In this document: positions 1-7,303 of the stretch, one piece after another
Position numbering within the stretch: position 1 is the stretch's first letter
Layout: every line of letters begins with the position of its first letter
NCBI RefSeq assembly: GCF_001679925.1
Contig: NZ_LYUZ01000101.1
Location: 1,280-39,724, forward strand
DNA: 38,445 nt
Source: Leisingera sp. JC1
Lineage (GTDB): Bacteria > Pseudomonadota > Alphaproteobacteria > Rhodobacterales > Rhodobacteraceae
Direction: 5' to 3'
Program-made: the position numbers and the translations under genes
The notes under the pieces: model-generated
What the model saw: only the letters and a program-made list of their open reading frames with translations
What the model was told of the DNA's origin: nothing
Databases searched by the model: none

Positions 1-169
1 GCTCGAACACGCCGGACGCGCCCTCCAGGAGCGCCCGCTTCCAGCTGTGGATCATCGTCGGATGAACGCCAAATTGGCTTGCCAGCTCTGCAACAGTCCG
101 CTCGCCCTTCAAAGCCTCAAGTGCGACCTTGGCCTTGAACTCAGGCGAATGGTTCTTCCGTTTCGACAT
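1..169 (-). CDS. IS3-family transposase OrfA, N-terminal part (runs off the window)
   Basis: The minus strand from an ATG at 169 reads MSKRKNHSPEFKAKVALEAL and onward to the window edge, 56 residues with no stop. This is the start of the OrfA helix-turn-helix protein (transposase_8 / HTH_IS3 type): a basic N-terminus, the 'SPEFKAKVALEAL' helix, then 'TVAELASQFGVHPTMIHSWK', the recognition-helix region. OrfA binds the terminal inverted repeats; in the family it is usually fused to the DDE integrase OrfB by a -1 frameshift, but orfB lies outside the window. The G+C composition is closer to the host than that of the AT-rich gene it interrupts. The family call is secure; the subgroup is not determined. 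Confidence 0.9.
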   Translation of the reverse strand, partial: MSKRKNHSPEFKAKVALEALKGERTVAELASQFGVHPTMIHSWKRALLEGASGVFE

Positions 170-249
170 CTCTGATCTCCTCTGCGTCGAAGATCAACAG
201 ACAGCAAATCGTAGCTTACGTCAGTGTCCGAAATTCAGGGGGTAGCTCA
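1..249 (-). mobile_element. IS3-family insertion sequence, orfA-proximal end
   Basis: Upstream of orfA the minus strand ends in TGAGCTACCCCCTGAATTTC (from 249 inward), followed by GGACACTGACG. A terminus starting with TG and rich in CCCC lying about 50-80 bases before orfA is typical of an IS3-family left inverted repeat, so I place the element boundary at 249. The other end, and so the target-site duplication, is outside the window. The boundary is an inference from the sequence pattern and could be off by a few bases. Confidence 0.7.
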
Positions 250-1201
250 AGTCGCCTAATTCCGCATAAGCAATCAGTGGCTGCGAGGTCGCTCTTTCTG
301 TAGTGTCAGAGCGCTTCTTTTGCTTCCACTTGCCGAGAATTTCTCCGGGTACTCGCTGCTTCACCCAGTTGGTGCCGTGGGCATTGGTCATCAAATTGAA
401 GACAAATTGACGCAGTTCATACTCAAACCGCATTAGTTGGTTATGCGCCTCGTTTGTCCTTTGAAAATCGTCTTCGGTAGTTTCGCTGCTCTCCTCTTCA
501 GATACTTCCTCTACATAATTGAGACCGGCTGAACTCATTCCGCTTCTGAAGGTGGTTTCGGGTAGCTCAACTAACTCCCGCGCAAGTCCTTGCGAGACAT
601 AAAATTCAGTGCGGATAATTGGGTCGAGAAGAGCTTTAAAATCGACTTTCAGAGGTTGACGCCAATCACCAAGATCAACTCGTAGAACTTGGGCGAGGTC
701 TTCATCGAAACTGGGAAGCGTGTTCACAAGGTTCCCGATGCCCTGAATTTCCGCCAGGGCTGTTATTGAGCCAAAGTTGAGGCTTTCTAACTGTTCGGGT
801 ATAGTAATACCCAACGCGAAGCGCCGAAAATAGTCTGCCTTAAGGTCATATCTGTCAAGGGTGTCCAACAAGCCAATCTTAGGAGCATTCAATCTTAGCT
901 GCTCTAGATTCGCTTCCGAGGCGATGCCGGTACCAGCCAAACTTGCAACTAGTTTGGAAAGAGATTCATTGGGCTCTGCAAGGGCAAGATCCAATACTCC
1001 TGCTAGACCTACCGATTGCTCAAGTAGCTTCACTTTTGCAAGGTCGTTATCAGTGGATATGCCCGGTACAGATACAGTTTCGCCCAGCTGGTCGATGATG
1101 GATTGGTACTCGACTGGGAGCGCAGAGGCTTGCATCAGTCGAGCGGCTTTTAGAACTGGAGTGTCTTGTAGTGCTAGGATTTTGCGTAGACGGTCTTTCA
1201 T
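221..1201 (-). CDS. Truncated Swt1/HEPN-like protein, 3' end replaced by IS sequence
   Basis: The reading frame gives 326 residues. The N-terminal two-thirds is leucine-rich, predicted helical and without a motif I recognise; an acidic linker (EEVSEEESSETTEDD) lies near residue 230. The C-terminal part (about 255-315: 'LRQFVFNLM', 'GTNWVKQRVPGEI', 'PLIAYAELGD') resembles the start of the Swt1-type HEPN domain, found in RNase-like and defence-associated proteins. The frame then crosses the IS boundary at 249, so the last residues SYPLNFGH and the stop come from the insertion sequence. The expected end of the HEPN domain, including any R-x4-6-H catalytic motif, is missing. The gene is visibly AT-richer than its neighbours, suggesting transfer. 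Its start overlaps the stop of an upstream frame (ATGA), which supports the start at 1201. Function is probably lost; the family call rests on remembered motifs only. Confidence 0.55.
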   Translation of the reverse strand: MKDRLRKILALQDTPVLKAARLMQASALPVEYQSIIDQLGETVSVPGISTDNDLAKVKLLEQSVGLAGVLDLALAEPNESLSKLVASLAGTGIASEANLEQLRLNAPKIGLLDTLDRYDLKADYFRRFALGITIPEQLESLNFGSITALAEIQGIGNLVNTLPSFDEDLAQVLRVDLGDWRQPLKVDFKALLDPIIRTEFYVSQGLARELVELPETTFRSGMSSAGLNYVEEVSEEESSETTEDDFQRTNEAHNQLMRFEYELRQFVFNLMTNAHGTNWVKQRVPGEILGKWKQKKRSDTTERATSQPLIAYAELGDLSYPLNFGH

Positions 1202-1374
1202 TCAGGAAAACTCAGCGGCTGAAATTCGTGTAAGGGTATTCCGTATTCTCCATCATGGTTGAATGGTAGCTCAGCGCAACTAACAATGCCGATATTGTTC
1301 CCAGAACCCAGCCTCTCAGCTTGGGGTTGATTTGTAAAACTAAAGCCCCGGATCACCTCCGGGGCCTTCTGCAT
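1198..1374 (-). pseudogene. 3' remnant of a gene once coupled to the HEPN-like gene
   Basis: A minus-strand frame is open from 1377 to a TGA at 1200-1198 that overlaps the ATG of the HEPN-like gene as ATGA, the usual form of translational coupling. The tail reads GSGNNIGIVSCAELPFNHDG and ends EFQPLSFPE. The only ATG in frame (1374) lies inside the terminator of the neighbouring dehydrogenase gene, so it is unlikely to be a real start. The simplest reading is that the 5' part of this gene was deleted and host sequence now abuts its last 40 or so codons. I do not recognise the protein. Confidence 0.4.
1336..1366 (-). terminator. Rho-independent terminator after the semialdehyde dehydrogenase gene
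   Basis: On the minus strand a 7-bp GC stem (GCCCCGG / CCGGGGC, loop AGGTGAT) at 1365-1345 is followed by TTTAGTTTT. It lies 44-64 bases beyond the dehydrogenase stop and ends the large hydroxyproline locus. Confidence 0.8.
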
Positions 1375-1408
1375 TTCTCAGGGCAGCTGTCGCCTCAAAA
1401 CCGCCCCC

Positions 1409-2926
1409 TCACCCCTCCCGCAAATCCTCCGGCAGCAATGCCTCCGGGATGTTCTGGTAGCACACCGGGCGCAGGAAGCGGCGGATGGACAGGGTGCCCA
1501 CAGACGTCGCGCCGAAGTTGGTGGAGGCCGGGTAGGGGCCGCCGTGGACCATGGTGTCGCTGACCTCAACCCCGGTGGGGAAGCCGTTGGCCAGCACCCG
1601 GCCGGCCTTGCGCTCCAGCACCGGCAGCAGGGTCTGGCCTTGGGCAGTGTCAGCTTCGTCCAGATGCAGGGTGCAGGTCAGCTGGCCCTGCAGCGCGCGG
1701 GCGATCTCCAGCATCTCGGCGTCGCTGTCGGCGGTGATCACCAGACCCAGCGGGCCAAAGACCTCCTCGGCCAGGATCTCGTTATCGAGCCAGGTGCGGG
1801 CTTCGGTCACATAGAGGTAGGGCGCGGCGGTGCGGGTGTTGCAGCTGGTGGTCAGCAGCTCGCGCACGCCCGCGGTGGCGGCGACGCGGCGCTGGCCGTC
1901 CTGGTAGGCGCTGGCGATGCCCTCGGTCAGCATGGTCTGGGGGGCGACCGCTGACAGGGCGGCGGTGGCGGTGTCGATGAAAAGCTCGGCTTCGGCGCCT
2001 GCGCGCAGCACCGCGATGCCGGGGTTGGTGCAGAACTGGCCCGCGCCCATGGTCAGCGAGGCGGCCCAGCCGGTGGCGATTTCCGCGCCGCGATTGGCGA
2101 GGGCGGCGGTGAGGATGAACATCGGGTTCACGGATCCCAGCTCGCCGAAGAAGGGGATCGGCTCGGGGCGGGCAGCGCAGAGGTCAAAGAGGGCGCGGCC
2201 GCCTGCGAGGGAGCCGGTGAAGCCCACGGCCTTGATCAGCGGGTGCTGGACCAGCGCCGCGCCGACCTCGCGGTTGCCGCCCTGGATCAGGCTGAAGACG
2301 CCGGGGTGGAGGCCGCATCTGGTGATCGCGGCCAGGATCGCTTCGGCGACGATTTCGCCGGTGCCGGGATGGGCGCTGTGGCCCTTGACCACGACCGGGC
2401 AGCCCGCGGCCAGCGCCGCGGCGGTGTCGCCGCCGGCGGTGGAGAAGGCGAGCGGGAAGTTGGAGGCGCCGAAGACCGCGACCGGCCCCAGCGGGCGCTG
2501 CATCATGCGCATGTCGGGCCGGGGCAGGGGCGCGCGGTCCGGCAGGGCGGCGTCATAGCGGCGGTCGAGGTAATCGCTCTTCAGGATATGCTCGGCAAAG
2601 ATGCGCAGCTGGCCCGTGGTGCGGCCGCGCTCGCCCTGCAGGCGGGCCTCGGGCAGGCCGGTTTCCTGGGTGCCGATGGCGGTGATGTCTTCCGCGCGGG
2701 CCTCGATCTCATCGGCGATGGCGTGGAGGAAGGCGGCGCGCTCTGCCCGGCTGGTGCTGCCGTAGCTGGCAAAAGCGTCCTCTGCCGCCTCTACTGCCGC
2801 GTTGACGTCTCTGACGCGGCCAACGGAGAAGTCGTGGCTGGCACCGCTGGCGGGGGCGGAGGGGAAGCGGGTGCCGCCGGGCACCCAGGCGCCAGCGATC
2901 AGGTGGTTTCCGTGCGGTGTGAACAT
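1409..2926 (-). CDS. Aldehyde dehydrogenase, probable alpha-ketoglutarate-semialdehyde dehydrogenase (NADP+)
   Basis: This 505-residue aldehyde dehydrogenase probably oxidises 2-oxoglutarate semialdehyde (2,5-dioxopentanoate) to 2-oxoglutarate, the last step of 4-hydroxyproline catabolism. The catalytic residues are present: Asn156 in FGASNFP, Glu262 in GELGSVNP and Cys299 in GQFCTNPG. The 'FPLAFSTAGGDTA' and 'VKGHSAHPGTGE' segments are characteristic of the KGSADH/HypH branch rather than betaine-aldehyde or succinate-semialdehyde enzymes. The start at 2926 follows GAGG eight bases upstream; a longer frame to 2998 would run through the operator. It has its own promoter region with a copy of the locus operator at 2962-2985. 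Deaminase, epimerase and D-amino-acid dehydrogenase genes in the same locus support the assignment. An equivalent role in sugar-acid catabolism is possible for this family but has no partner genes here. Confidence 0.85.
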   Translation of the reverse strand: MFTPHGNHLIAGAWVPGGTRFPSAPASGASHDFSVGRVRDVNAAVEAAEDAFASYGSTSRAERAAFLHAIADEIEARAEDITAIGTQETGLPEARLQGERGRTTGQLRIFAEHILKSDYLDRRYDAALPDRAPLPRPDMRMMQRPLGPVAVFGASNFPLAFSTAGGDTAAALAAGCPVVVKGHSAHPGTGEIVAEAILAAITRCGLHPGVFSLIQGGNREVGAALVQHPLIKAVGFTGSLAGGRALFDLCAARPEPIPFFGELGSVNPMFILTAALANRGAEIATGWAASLTMGAGQFCTNPGIAVLRAGAEAELFIDTATAALSAVAPQTMLTEGIASAYQDGQRRVAATAGVRELLTTSCNTRTAAPYLYVTEARTWLDNEILAEEVFGPLGLVITADSDAEMLEIARALQGQLTCTLHLDEADTAQGQTLLPVLERKAGRVLANGFPTGVEVSDTMVHGGPYPASTNFGATSVGTLSIRRFLRPVCYQNIPEALLPEDLREG

Positions 2927-2961
2927 GGGCGGGCCTCTGTCTCGTGGGGTCAGTGAATCTT

Positions 2962-2985
2962 GATACAGGATAATGGATACAAAAT
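2962..2985 (-). promoter_or_regulatory. Candidate GntR operator before the semialdehyde dehydrogenase gene
   Basis: These 24 bases (GATACAGGAT, AATG, GATACAAAAT) are repeated without change at 15267-15290, upstream of the transporter operon. Read on the minus strand they contain two TGTATC half-sites 13 bases apart. The site ends 36 bases before the dehydrogenase ATG. The binding protein is inferred to be the GntR regulator encoded next door. Confidence 0.65.
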
Positions 2986-3054
2986 GCGAATTGTGCAAGA
3001 TGCTGACCGGAGAAAACCGGGCGGTTCACGTGTCAGAAGCTGAAATAGGGCGGG

Positions 3055-3735
3055 TTAGCTGTCGGCCGTGGCGCGGTGTTCGGCGACCAGCGACAGCAGT
3101 TCCTCCTTGGTGCGGGAGATGTGATGGGTCAGCGCGGCGCAGGCGCCCTCCACATCGCGGGCCTGGGCCAGGTCCAAGAGGTCGTGGTGCTCTTTCTTGG
3201 CAGGCTCGCGCTGTTTCATCACGCTGAGGTGCATCCGGATGAAGCGGTCGCAATGCAGGCTGATGCCCTGCAGCACCTCGTTGGTCAGCTTGCGGTCCGC
3301 AGCGGCATAGAGCGCCGAGTGGTATTTGTGATTGAGCGCGCCCCATTTGGCCACGTCATTGGCATCGTAAGACGCGTCCATGTCCTTGAGGATCCGGGTG
3401 CAGCGCGCGAAGTCCTCGGTGGTCATGGCGGGGATCGCGCGGCGGAACAGGTCCACTTCCAGCAGGATGCGCAGGTCGAAGATCTCCGCGATTTCACGCA
3501 GTGAATGCTTGGTGACGGAGGCGCCGCGGTTGTTGGTGAACTGCACCAGGCCTTCGGCGTCCAGCCGTTTCAGCGCCTCGCGGATCGGCATGCGGGAGAC
3601 CGCGTATTCCTCTGCCAGCGCTTCCTGCCTGATGGTTTCGCCCTCTGCCAGCTCGCCGCTGAGGATGCGTTCGCGCAGGTCGTTGGCAATCACCTCGGGA
3701 AGGGAGCTGCGGGTAACGGCGCGTTTGCCTGCCAT
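3055..3735 (-). CDS. GntR-family (FCD subfamily) transcriptional regulator of the hydroxyproline locus
   Basis: The 226-residue protein has an N-terminal winged helix-turn-helix (about residues 10-75: 'LRERILSGELAEGETIRQEA', 'YAVSRMPIREALKRLDAEGL') and a C-terminal all-helical FCD ligand-binding domain (about 85-215). The FCD metal-ligand pattern is visible as NHKYHSALY near residue 135 and a distal histidine in 'EHHDLLD' and 'LTHHI'. Such proteins usually bind small carboxylates, so a hydroxyproline or pathway intermediate as effector is a reasonable inference. It sits between the enzyme genes and the dehydrogenase gene, with two GGATAC-type sites in its own upstream region, suggesting autoregulation. 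Repressor is the more common mode for this subfamily, but that cannot be read from sequence. Confidence 0.9.
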   Translation of the reverse strand: MAGKRAVTRSSLPEVIANDLRERILSGELAEGETIRQEALAEEYAVSRMPIREALKRLDAEGLVQFTNNRGASVTKHSLREIAEIFDLRILLEVDLFRRAIPAMTTEDFARCTRILKDMDASYDANDVAKWGALNHKYHSALYAAADRKLTNEVLQGISLHCDRFIRMHLSVMKQREPAKKEHHDLLDLAQARDVEGACAALTHHISRTKEELLSLVAEHRATADS

Positions 3736-3760
3736 GGGGGCCTCGTGAAATCAGTTGTTC

Positions 3761-3773
3761 GTATTTTGGATAC
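3761..3773. promoter_or_regulatory. Candidate GntR operator, gntR-proximal
   Basis: GTATTTTGGATAC lies 26-38 bases upstream of the gntR start and shares GGATAC with the repeated operator. Its position over the likely promoter suggests autoregulation. Confidence 0.5.
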
Positions 3774-3852
3774 GCTAGAGGGTCTGCCCCGTTTCTTCAA
3801 GCAATTGGGCCGGTTTAAAGCGGGCAACGGGCGCTGCTGTTCGGCGCGCGGT

Positions 3853-3866
3853 TTTTGTATCCAAAA
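3853..3866. promoter_or_regulatory. Candidate GntR operator, distal site
   Basis: TTTTGTATCCAAAA is a near-palindrome (TTTTG/CAAAA arms around TATC) matching the FCD-type TTGTATCCAA form. It lies just beyond the stop of the racemase-family gene at 3876, in the 140-base gap before gntR. Together with 3761-3773 it could allow looping or cooperative binding. Confidence 0.55.
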
Positions 3867-3875
3867 CCCGGGCCG

Positions 3876-4901
3876 TCAGGCGCCCCAGGTGTCGCTGAGG
3901 CGGTAGCCGCCGGGCCAGGGGTCGTCCGGGTCCAGCATGTGCTGGTGGATGCCGGTGATCCAGCCGCGGCCGCTGAGTTCCGGCACGATTGCCGCGCGCC
4001 CCGCCACCGTAGTTTGCTCCACGATCCGCCCGGTGAAGCGGGAGCCGATGATGGACACGGCCTCAAAGGTCTGGTCCGGCGTCATCTGCCCCTTGGCCAG
4101 CATCAGTGCCATGCGGGCGGAGACCGCGGTGCCGGTGGGGGAGCGGTCGACCTTGCCCGGCTGGATGGCGACGGCAGAGCGGCTGCTGAGGCCGGTTTCC
4201 TTCTCCTCCAGCGGGCCGCAGAAAGCGCAGAAAGAGATGTGGTTCCAGTCCGGGTTCTCCGGGTGGGCGAAGCCCAGCTGCGCGTTGGCGGCCTGCAGGA
4301 TGCGGGTGCCGAGTTGGGCGATCTGCTTGGCGTTTGCCTCTGTGATCTCCAGCCCCAGATCGGCGGCCTGCACCACCACGAAACTGTCGCCGCCGTAGGC
4401 GGTGTCTACGGTCAGCGTGCCAATGCCCGGCACCTCCAGCGCCGCGCCGATCTCACCGGCGAAGCTTGGGACATTCTGCACGAAGATTCGCTCTGCCTTG
4501 CCACCCCTGCATTCGGCGCGCACCCGCACCAGCCCGCCGGGGGCCTCCAGCACCAGACGGGTTTCCGGCTCCTGCATCGGCAGGATGCCCCCGTCCAAGA
4601 GCACGGTGGAGACGCAGATCGAGTTGGAGCCGGACATTGGCGGGGTGTATTCCGGCTCCATGATGATGAAGCCCATGTCGGCCTCCGGGTGCGTGGGCGG
4701 CACCAAGAGGTTCACATGGCGGAACACGCCGCCGCGGGGTTCATTCAGGACGAAGTTCCGCAGGGTCTGGTCGCGGTCGATGAAGGCGCGCTGTTCCCAC
4801 AGGGTGTCGCCCGGCGGCGGTGCGACGCCGCCAACGATCACGTCGCCCACCTCACCCTCTGCATGGGCGGAAATCACATGGATGGTCTTGCTGCTGCGCA
4901 T
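3876..4901 (-). CDS. Proline racemase-family protein with Ser90/Thr256 pair, likely hydroxyproline dehydratase
   Basis: The 341-residue protein has the proline racemase fold signatures ('MSGSNSIC' at 89-96, 'AYGGDSFVV' at 169-177, '[12 protein letters not shown]' at 252-263). Racemases and 4-hydroxyproline epimerases use two cysteines as acid/base; here the first position is Ser90 and the second is Thr256. In the family, threonine at the second position is known in trans-3-hydroxy-L-proline dehydratases, so dehydration to pyrroline-2-carboxylate is more likely than epimerisation. The start at 4901 follows a strong TGAGGAGG. It begins 12 bases after the enolase-superfamily gene and is the last gene before gntR. 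A second family member with both cysteines is at 10335-11285, which makes a distinct role for this one more plausible. Automatic annotation may call it 4-hydroxyproline epimerase. Confidence 0.75.
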   Translation of the reverse strand: MRSSKTIHVISAHAEGEVGDVIVGGVAPPPGDTLWEQRAFIDRDQTLRNFVLNEPRGGVFRHVNLLVPPTHPEADMGFIIMEPEYTPPMSGSNSICVSTVLLDGGILPMQEPETRLVLEAPGGLVRVRAECRGGKAERIFVQNVPSFAGEIGAALEVPGIGTLTVDTAYGGDSFVVVQAADLGLEITEANAKQIAQLGTRILQAANAQLGFAHPENPDWNHISFCAFCGPLEEKETGLSSRSAVAIQPGKVDRSPTGTAVSARMALMLAKGQMTPDQTFEAVSIIGSRFTGRIVEQTTVAGRAAIVPELSGRGWITGIHQHMLDPDDPWPGGYRLSDTWGA

Positions 4902-4913
4902 CCGCAGGCCTCC

Positions 4914-6017
4914 TCAGGAATAGCGGGCAACCGGTTCGCCCAGAGCCTCGAAGATCGGGGTGATCCCCAGGCCGGGTTCATCGGAGGCGGTCATCCGCCC
5001 GTTCACACGCTTGGGCGCGCCGCTGGCAATGTCAACGGTGCCATAGCTGTTGAAGTCGGTGGCAGAGAAGGTGAACTCCGCCGGGGTGGAGCGGGCCAGA
5101 TGGGCGATGGCGGCGGTGGTGATGTCGCCGCCCCAGGTGTCCTCGATGGTCATCGGAATGCCATGCGCCACGCAAAGGTCGCGCATCAGCCTAGCTTTGC
5201 TCAGGCCGCCGACCTTGGAGATCTTGAGGTTGATCACGTCCATCGCGTCCTCGGCAATGCCGCGCACCAGCGTGTTGGGGGTGTCGATCACCTCGTCCAT
5301 CACAAAGGGCAGCGCGGTGCGGCGGCGGATTGAGACGCTTTCCTCGTAGGTGAGGCAAGGCTGTTCCACATAGACGTCGAGGCCCGCGATGGCGCCCACC
5401 ACCCGCGCCGCCTCGTGCCGGGTCCAGCCGGTGTTGGCGTCGGCCACCAGCAGGTCGGACTTCTTCAGCACCGCACGGGTGGCATGGATGCGGTCGATAT
5501 CGTCGTTGGCCTCGCCGCCGACCTTGAGCTGGAACTTGGTGTAGCCTTCGGCGGCATAACCCTCGATCTTGCGGGCCATGATGTCCGGGGCCTCCTGGCT
5601 GATGGCGCGGTAGAGCACCACATTCTCCTGCGCGGCGCCGCCCAGCAGGGTGTAAACCGGCTGGCCGGTGGCCTTGCCCAGGATGTCCCAGCAGGCGATG
5701 TCGACCGGTGCCTTGGCATAGGGGTGGCCGCGCAGGGCGGCGTCCATAGTGCGGTTGATGCCGCCGATATTCAGCGGGTCCTGCCCAATGAGATGCGGTG
5801 CCAGTTCGGCCAGACCAGCGCGCACGCCGCGGGCGAAGGAGGGCAGGTAGGCGGAGCCCAGCGGGCAGCACTCGGCATAACCCGTCAGCCCCTCGTCGGT
5901 GGTGATTTCCAGCACGGTGCTGTCGAAGACATCAACATAATTGCCGTTCGACCAGCTGTAGCGGCCTTCCTTCAGCGGCAGATCAACCTGATAGACGGTG
6001 AGCTGGGTGATCTTCAT
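4914..6017 (-). CDS. Mandelate racemase/muconate lactonizing enzyme family protein (enolase superfamily)
   Basis: A complete 367-residue enolase-superfamily enzyme with an N-terminal capping domain (1-125) and a (beta/alpha)-barrel. Active-site residues are visible: Lys165 ('FQLKVGG') on the second strand, metal ligands Asp193 ('VADANTGW'), Glu218 ('YVEQPC') and Asp241 ('VMDEVID'), and Lys265 ('[10 protein letters not shown]') opposite. Paired lysines at these positions mark the MLE subgroup, which contains 4-hydroxyproline-betaine 2-epimerase (HpbD) and cis-3-hydroxy-L-proline dehydratase. The hydroxyproline context points to one of these, but I cannot choose between them from sequence. Family is certain; substrate is inference. 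It lies 24 bases downstream of the flavoprotein gene and 12 bases upstream of the racemase-family gene, in one operon. Confidence 0.85.
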   Translation of the reverse strand: MKITQLTVYQVDLPLKEGRYSWSNGNYVDVFDSTVLEITTDEGLTGYAECCPLGSAYLPSFARGVRAGLAELAPHLIGQDPLNIGGINRTMDAALRGHPYAKAPVDIACWDILGKATGQPVYTLLGGAAQENVVLYRAISQEAPDIMARKIEGYAAEGYTKFQLKVGGEANDDIDRIHATRAVLKKSDLLVADANTGWTRHEAARVVGAIAGLDVYVEQPCLTYEESVSIRRRTALPFVMDEVIDTPNTLVRGIAEDAMDVINLKISKVGGLSKARLMRDLCVAHGIPMTIEDTWGGDITTAAIAHLARSTPAEFTFSATDFNSYGTVDIASGAPKRVNGRMTASDEPGLGITPIFEALGEPVARYS

Positions 6018-6041
6018 GGTGCGGGTCCTTTCTGGGGCAGG

Positions 6042-7292
6042 TCAAAAACGGGTGGCGGAATAGGGCTGCACCGGCAGCGCGGCGGGGATGTTTGCGGCCA
6101 GCGCCGCTACCAGCTCAGCGGTGCCGGCGGCCTGGGTCAGGCCCAGATGGCCGTGGCCGAAGGCATAGATCACGCCATCCGCGCGGGCGGAGCGGCTGAT
6201 CACCGGCAGGCTGTCGGGCATCGAGGGCCGGAAGCCCATCCACTGGGTGCCGCCAGCGGTGTCGAGGTCCGGCAGGAAGTGCTTGGCCTTCTGCAGCAGG
6301 ATGTCAGCACGGCGGTAGTTCGGCGGCAGTTTCAGCCCGCCGAGTTCTACAGCGCCGCCAACCCGCACGCCGCCGTCGATCTTGGTGACAACGAACCCAT
6401 GCGCCGGGAAGGTCAGGTGGGTCTTCAGGCCAAAGGCACCGGGGGGCAGGGTGGTGTTGTAGCCGCGTTCGGTCTCCAGCGGGATGTTTTCGCCCAGGGT
6501 GCGGGCCAGATGGTGCGACCAGGCCCCGCAGGCCACCACGATCTGCGCCGCGGGGACCGGGCCGTCCTTGGTCTGCGCCACGGTTTGCCCGCCTTCGCTG
6601 CGCAGGGCGTTGACTTCAGCGGTGTCTATGCGGCCGCCGCGGTCCACAAAGGTCTGCGCCAGATGCTCCGCCCAGGTCTTGGGGTTCACCGTGTTCATCC
6701 AGTCGGGGGTGAAGGCGGCATGGGTGAAGCGCGGCGCCAGGCCGGGCTGAACCTCGGCAATCGCCTCCGGGCTGCGCAGCAGGTCGAAGCGGATGCCATG
6801 CTCGCGCCGCAGCTGCCAGCCGGGCAGGGCGGCGCGGAAGGCGGTGTCGCCCTCGTAGAGCTGCATCTGCCCCTCGCGCTGCATCAGCGGCTCGCCCTCT
6901 ACATCGGCAATCTGGCGTTCCAGTGCGGCGCGAGAATGTGCCATCAGCAGCACCTGCGCCTGCAGCGCCGCCTGGTAGCGGCTGCGCCAGCTGGCGCGCC
7001 AGAACCGCAGCATCCAGGGCGCGATCTGCAGCGCATAGGCAGGCGGCACCGACAGGGGGCCCAGCGGATCCAGCAGCCATTTCGGTGCCTTGCGCATGAT
7101 GCCGGGCGTTGCAAGTGGCACGATGTCGGTAAAGGCGAAGGCTCCGGCGCTGGCGGCCGAGGCTTCAGCCGCGACGCCGGTGCGGTCGAGGATGCGCACG
7201 CGGCAGCCCTGTTTCTGCAGCTCCAGCGCGGCGCTGAGGCCGATGATGCCGGCGCCAATGACGAGGATATCGTCTGTGGTTTCAGTGGTCAT
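6042..7292 (-). CDS. FAD-dependent D-amino-acid dehydrogenase, probable cis-4-hydroxy-D-proline dehydrogenase
   Basis: The 416-residue protein is a DadA/DAO-family flavoenzyme: an N-terminal Rossmann ADP-binding motif 'VIGAGIIG' (11-18), a substrate domain in the middle, and C-terminal FAD contacts ('WMGFRPSMPDSLPVI', 'FGHGHLGLTQA'). In the 4-hydroxyproline pathway such an enzyme oxidises cis-4-hydroxy-D-proline to pyrroline-4-hydroxy-2-carboxylate, which fits the epimerase and deaminase genes here. No signal peptide is seen, so it is probably a peripheral membrane dehydrogenase passing electrons to quinone, as DadA does. I chose the ATG at 7292, which follows GGAG, because upstream codons overlap the TRAP permease gene. 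It begins 11 bases after dctM. Oxidation of other D-imino acids cannot be excluded. Confidence 0.85.
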   Translation of the reverse strand: MTTETTDDILVIGAGIIGLSAALELQKQGCRVRILDRTGVAAEASAASAGAFAFTDIVPLATPGIMRKAPKWLLDPLGPLSVPPAYALQIAPWMLRFWRASWRSRYQAALQAQVLLMAHSRAALERQIADVEGEPLMQREGQMQLYEGDTAFRAALPGWQLRREHGIRFDLLRSPEAIAEVQPGLAPRFTHAAFTPDWMNTVNPKTWAEHLAQTFVDRGGRIDTAEVNALRSEGGQTVAQTKDGPVPAAQIVVACGAWSHHLARTLGENIPLETERGYNTTLPPGAFGLKTHLTFPAHGFVVTKIDGGVRVGGAVELGGLKLPPNYRRADILLQKAKHFLPDLDTAGGTQWMGFRPSMPDSLPVISRSARADGVIYAFGHGHLGLTQAAGTAELVAALAANIPAALPVQPYSATRF

Positions 7293-7303
7293 GAGAGGCT
7301 CCG

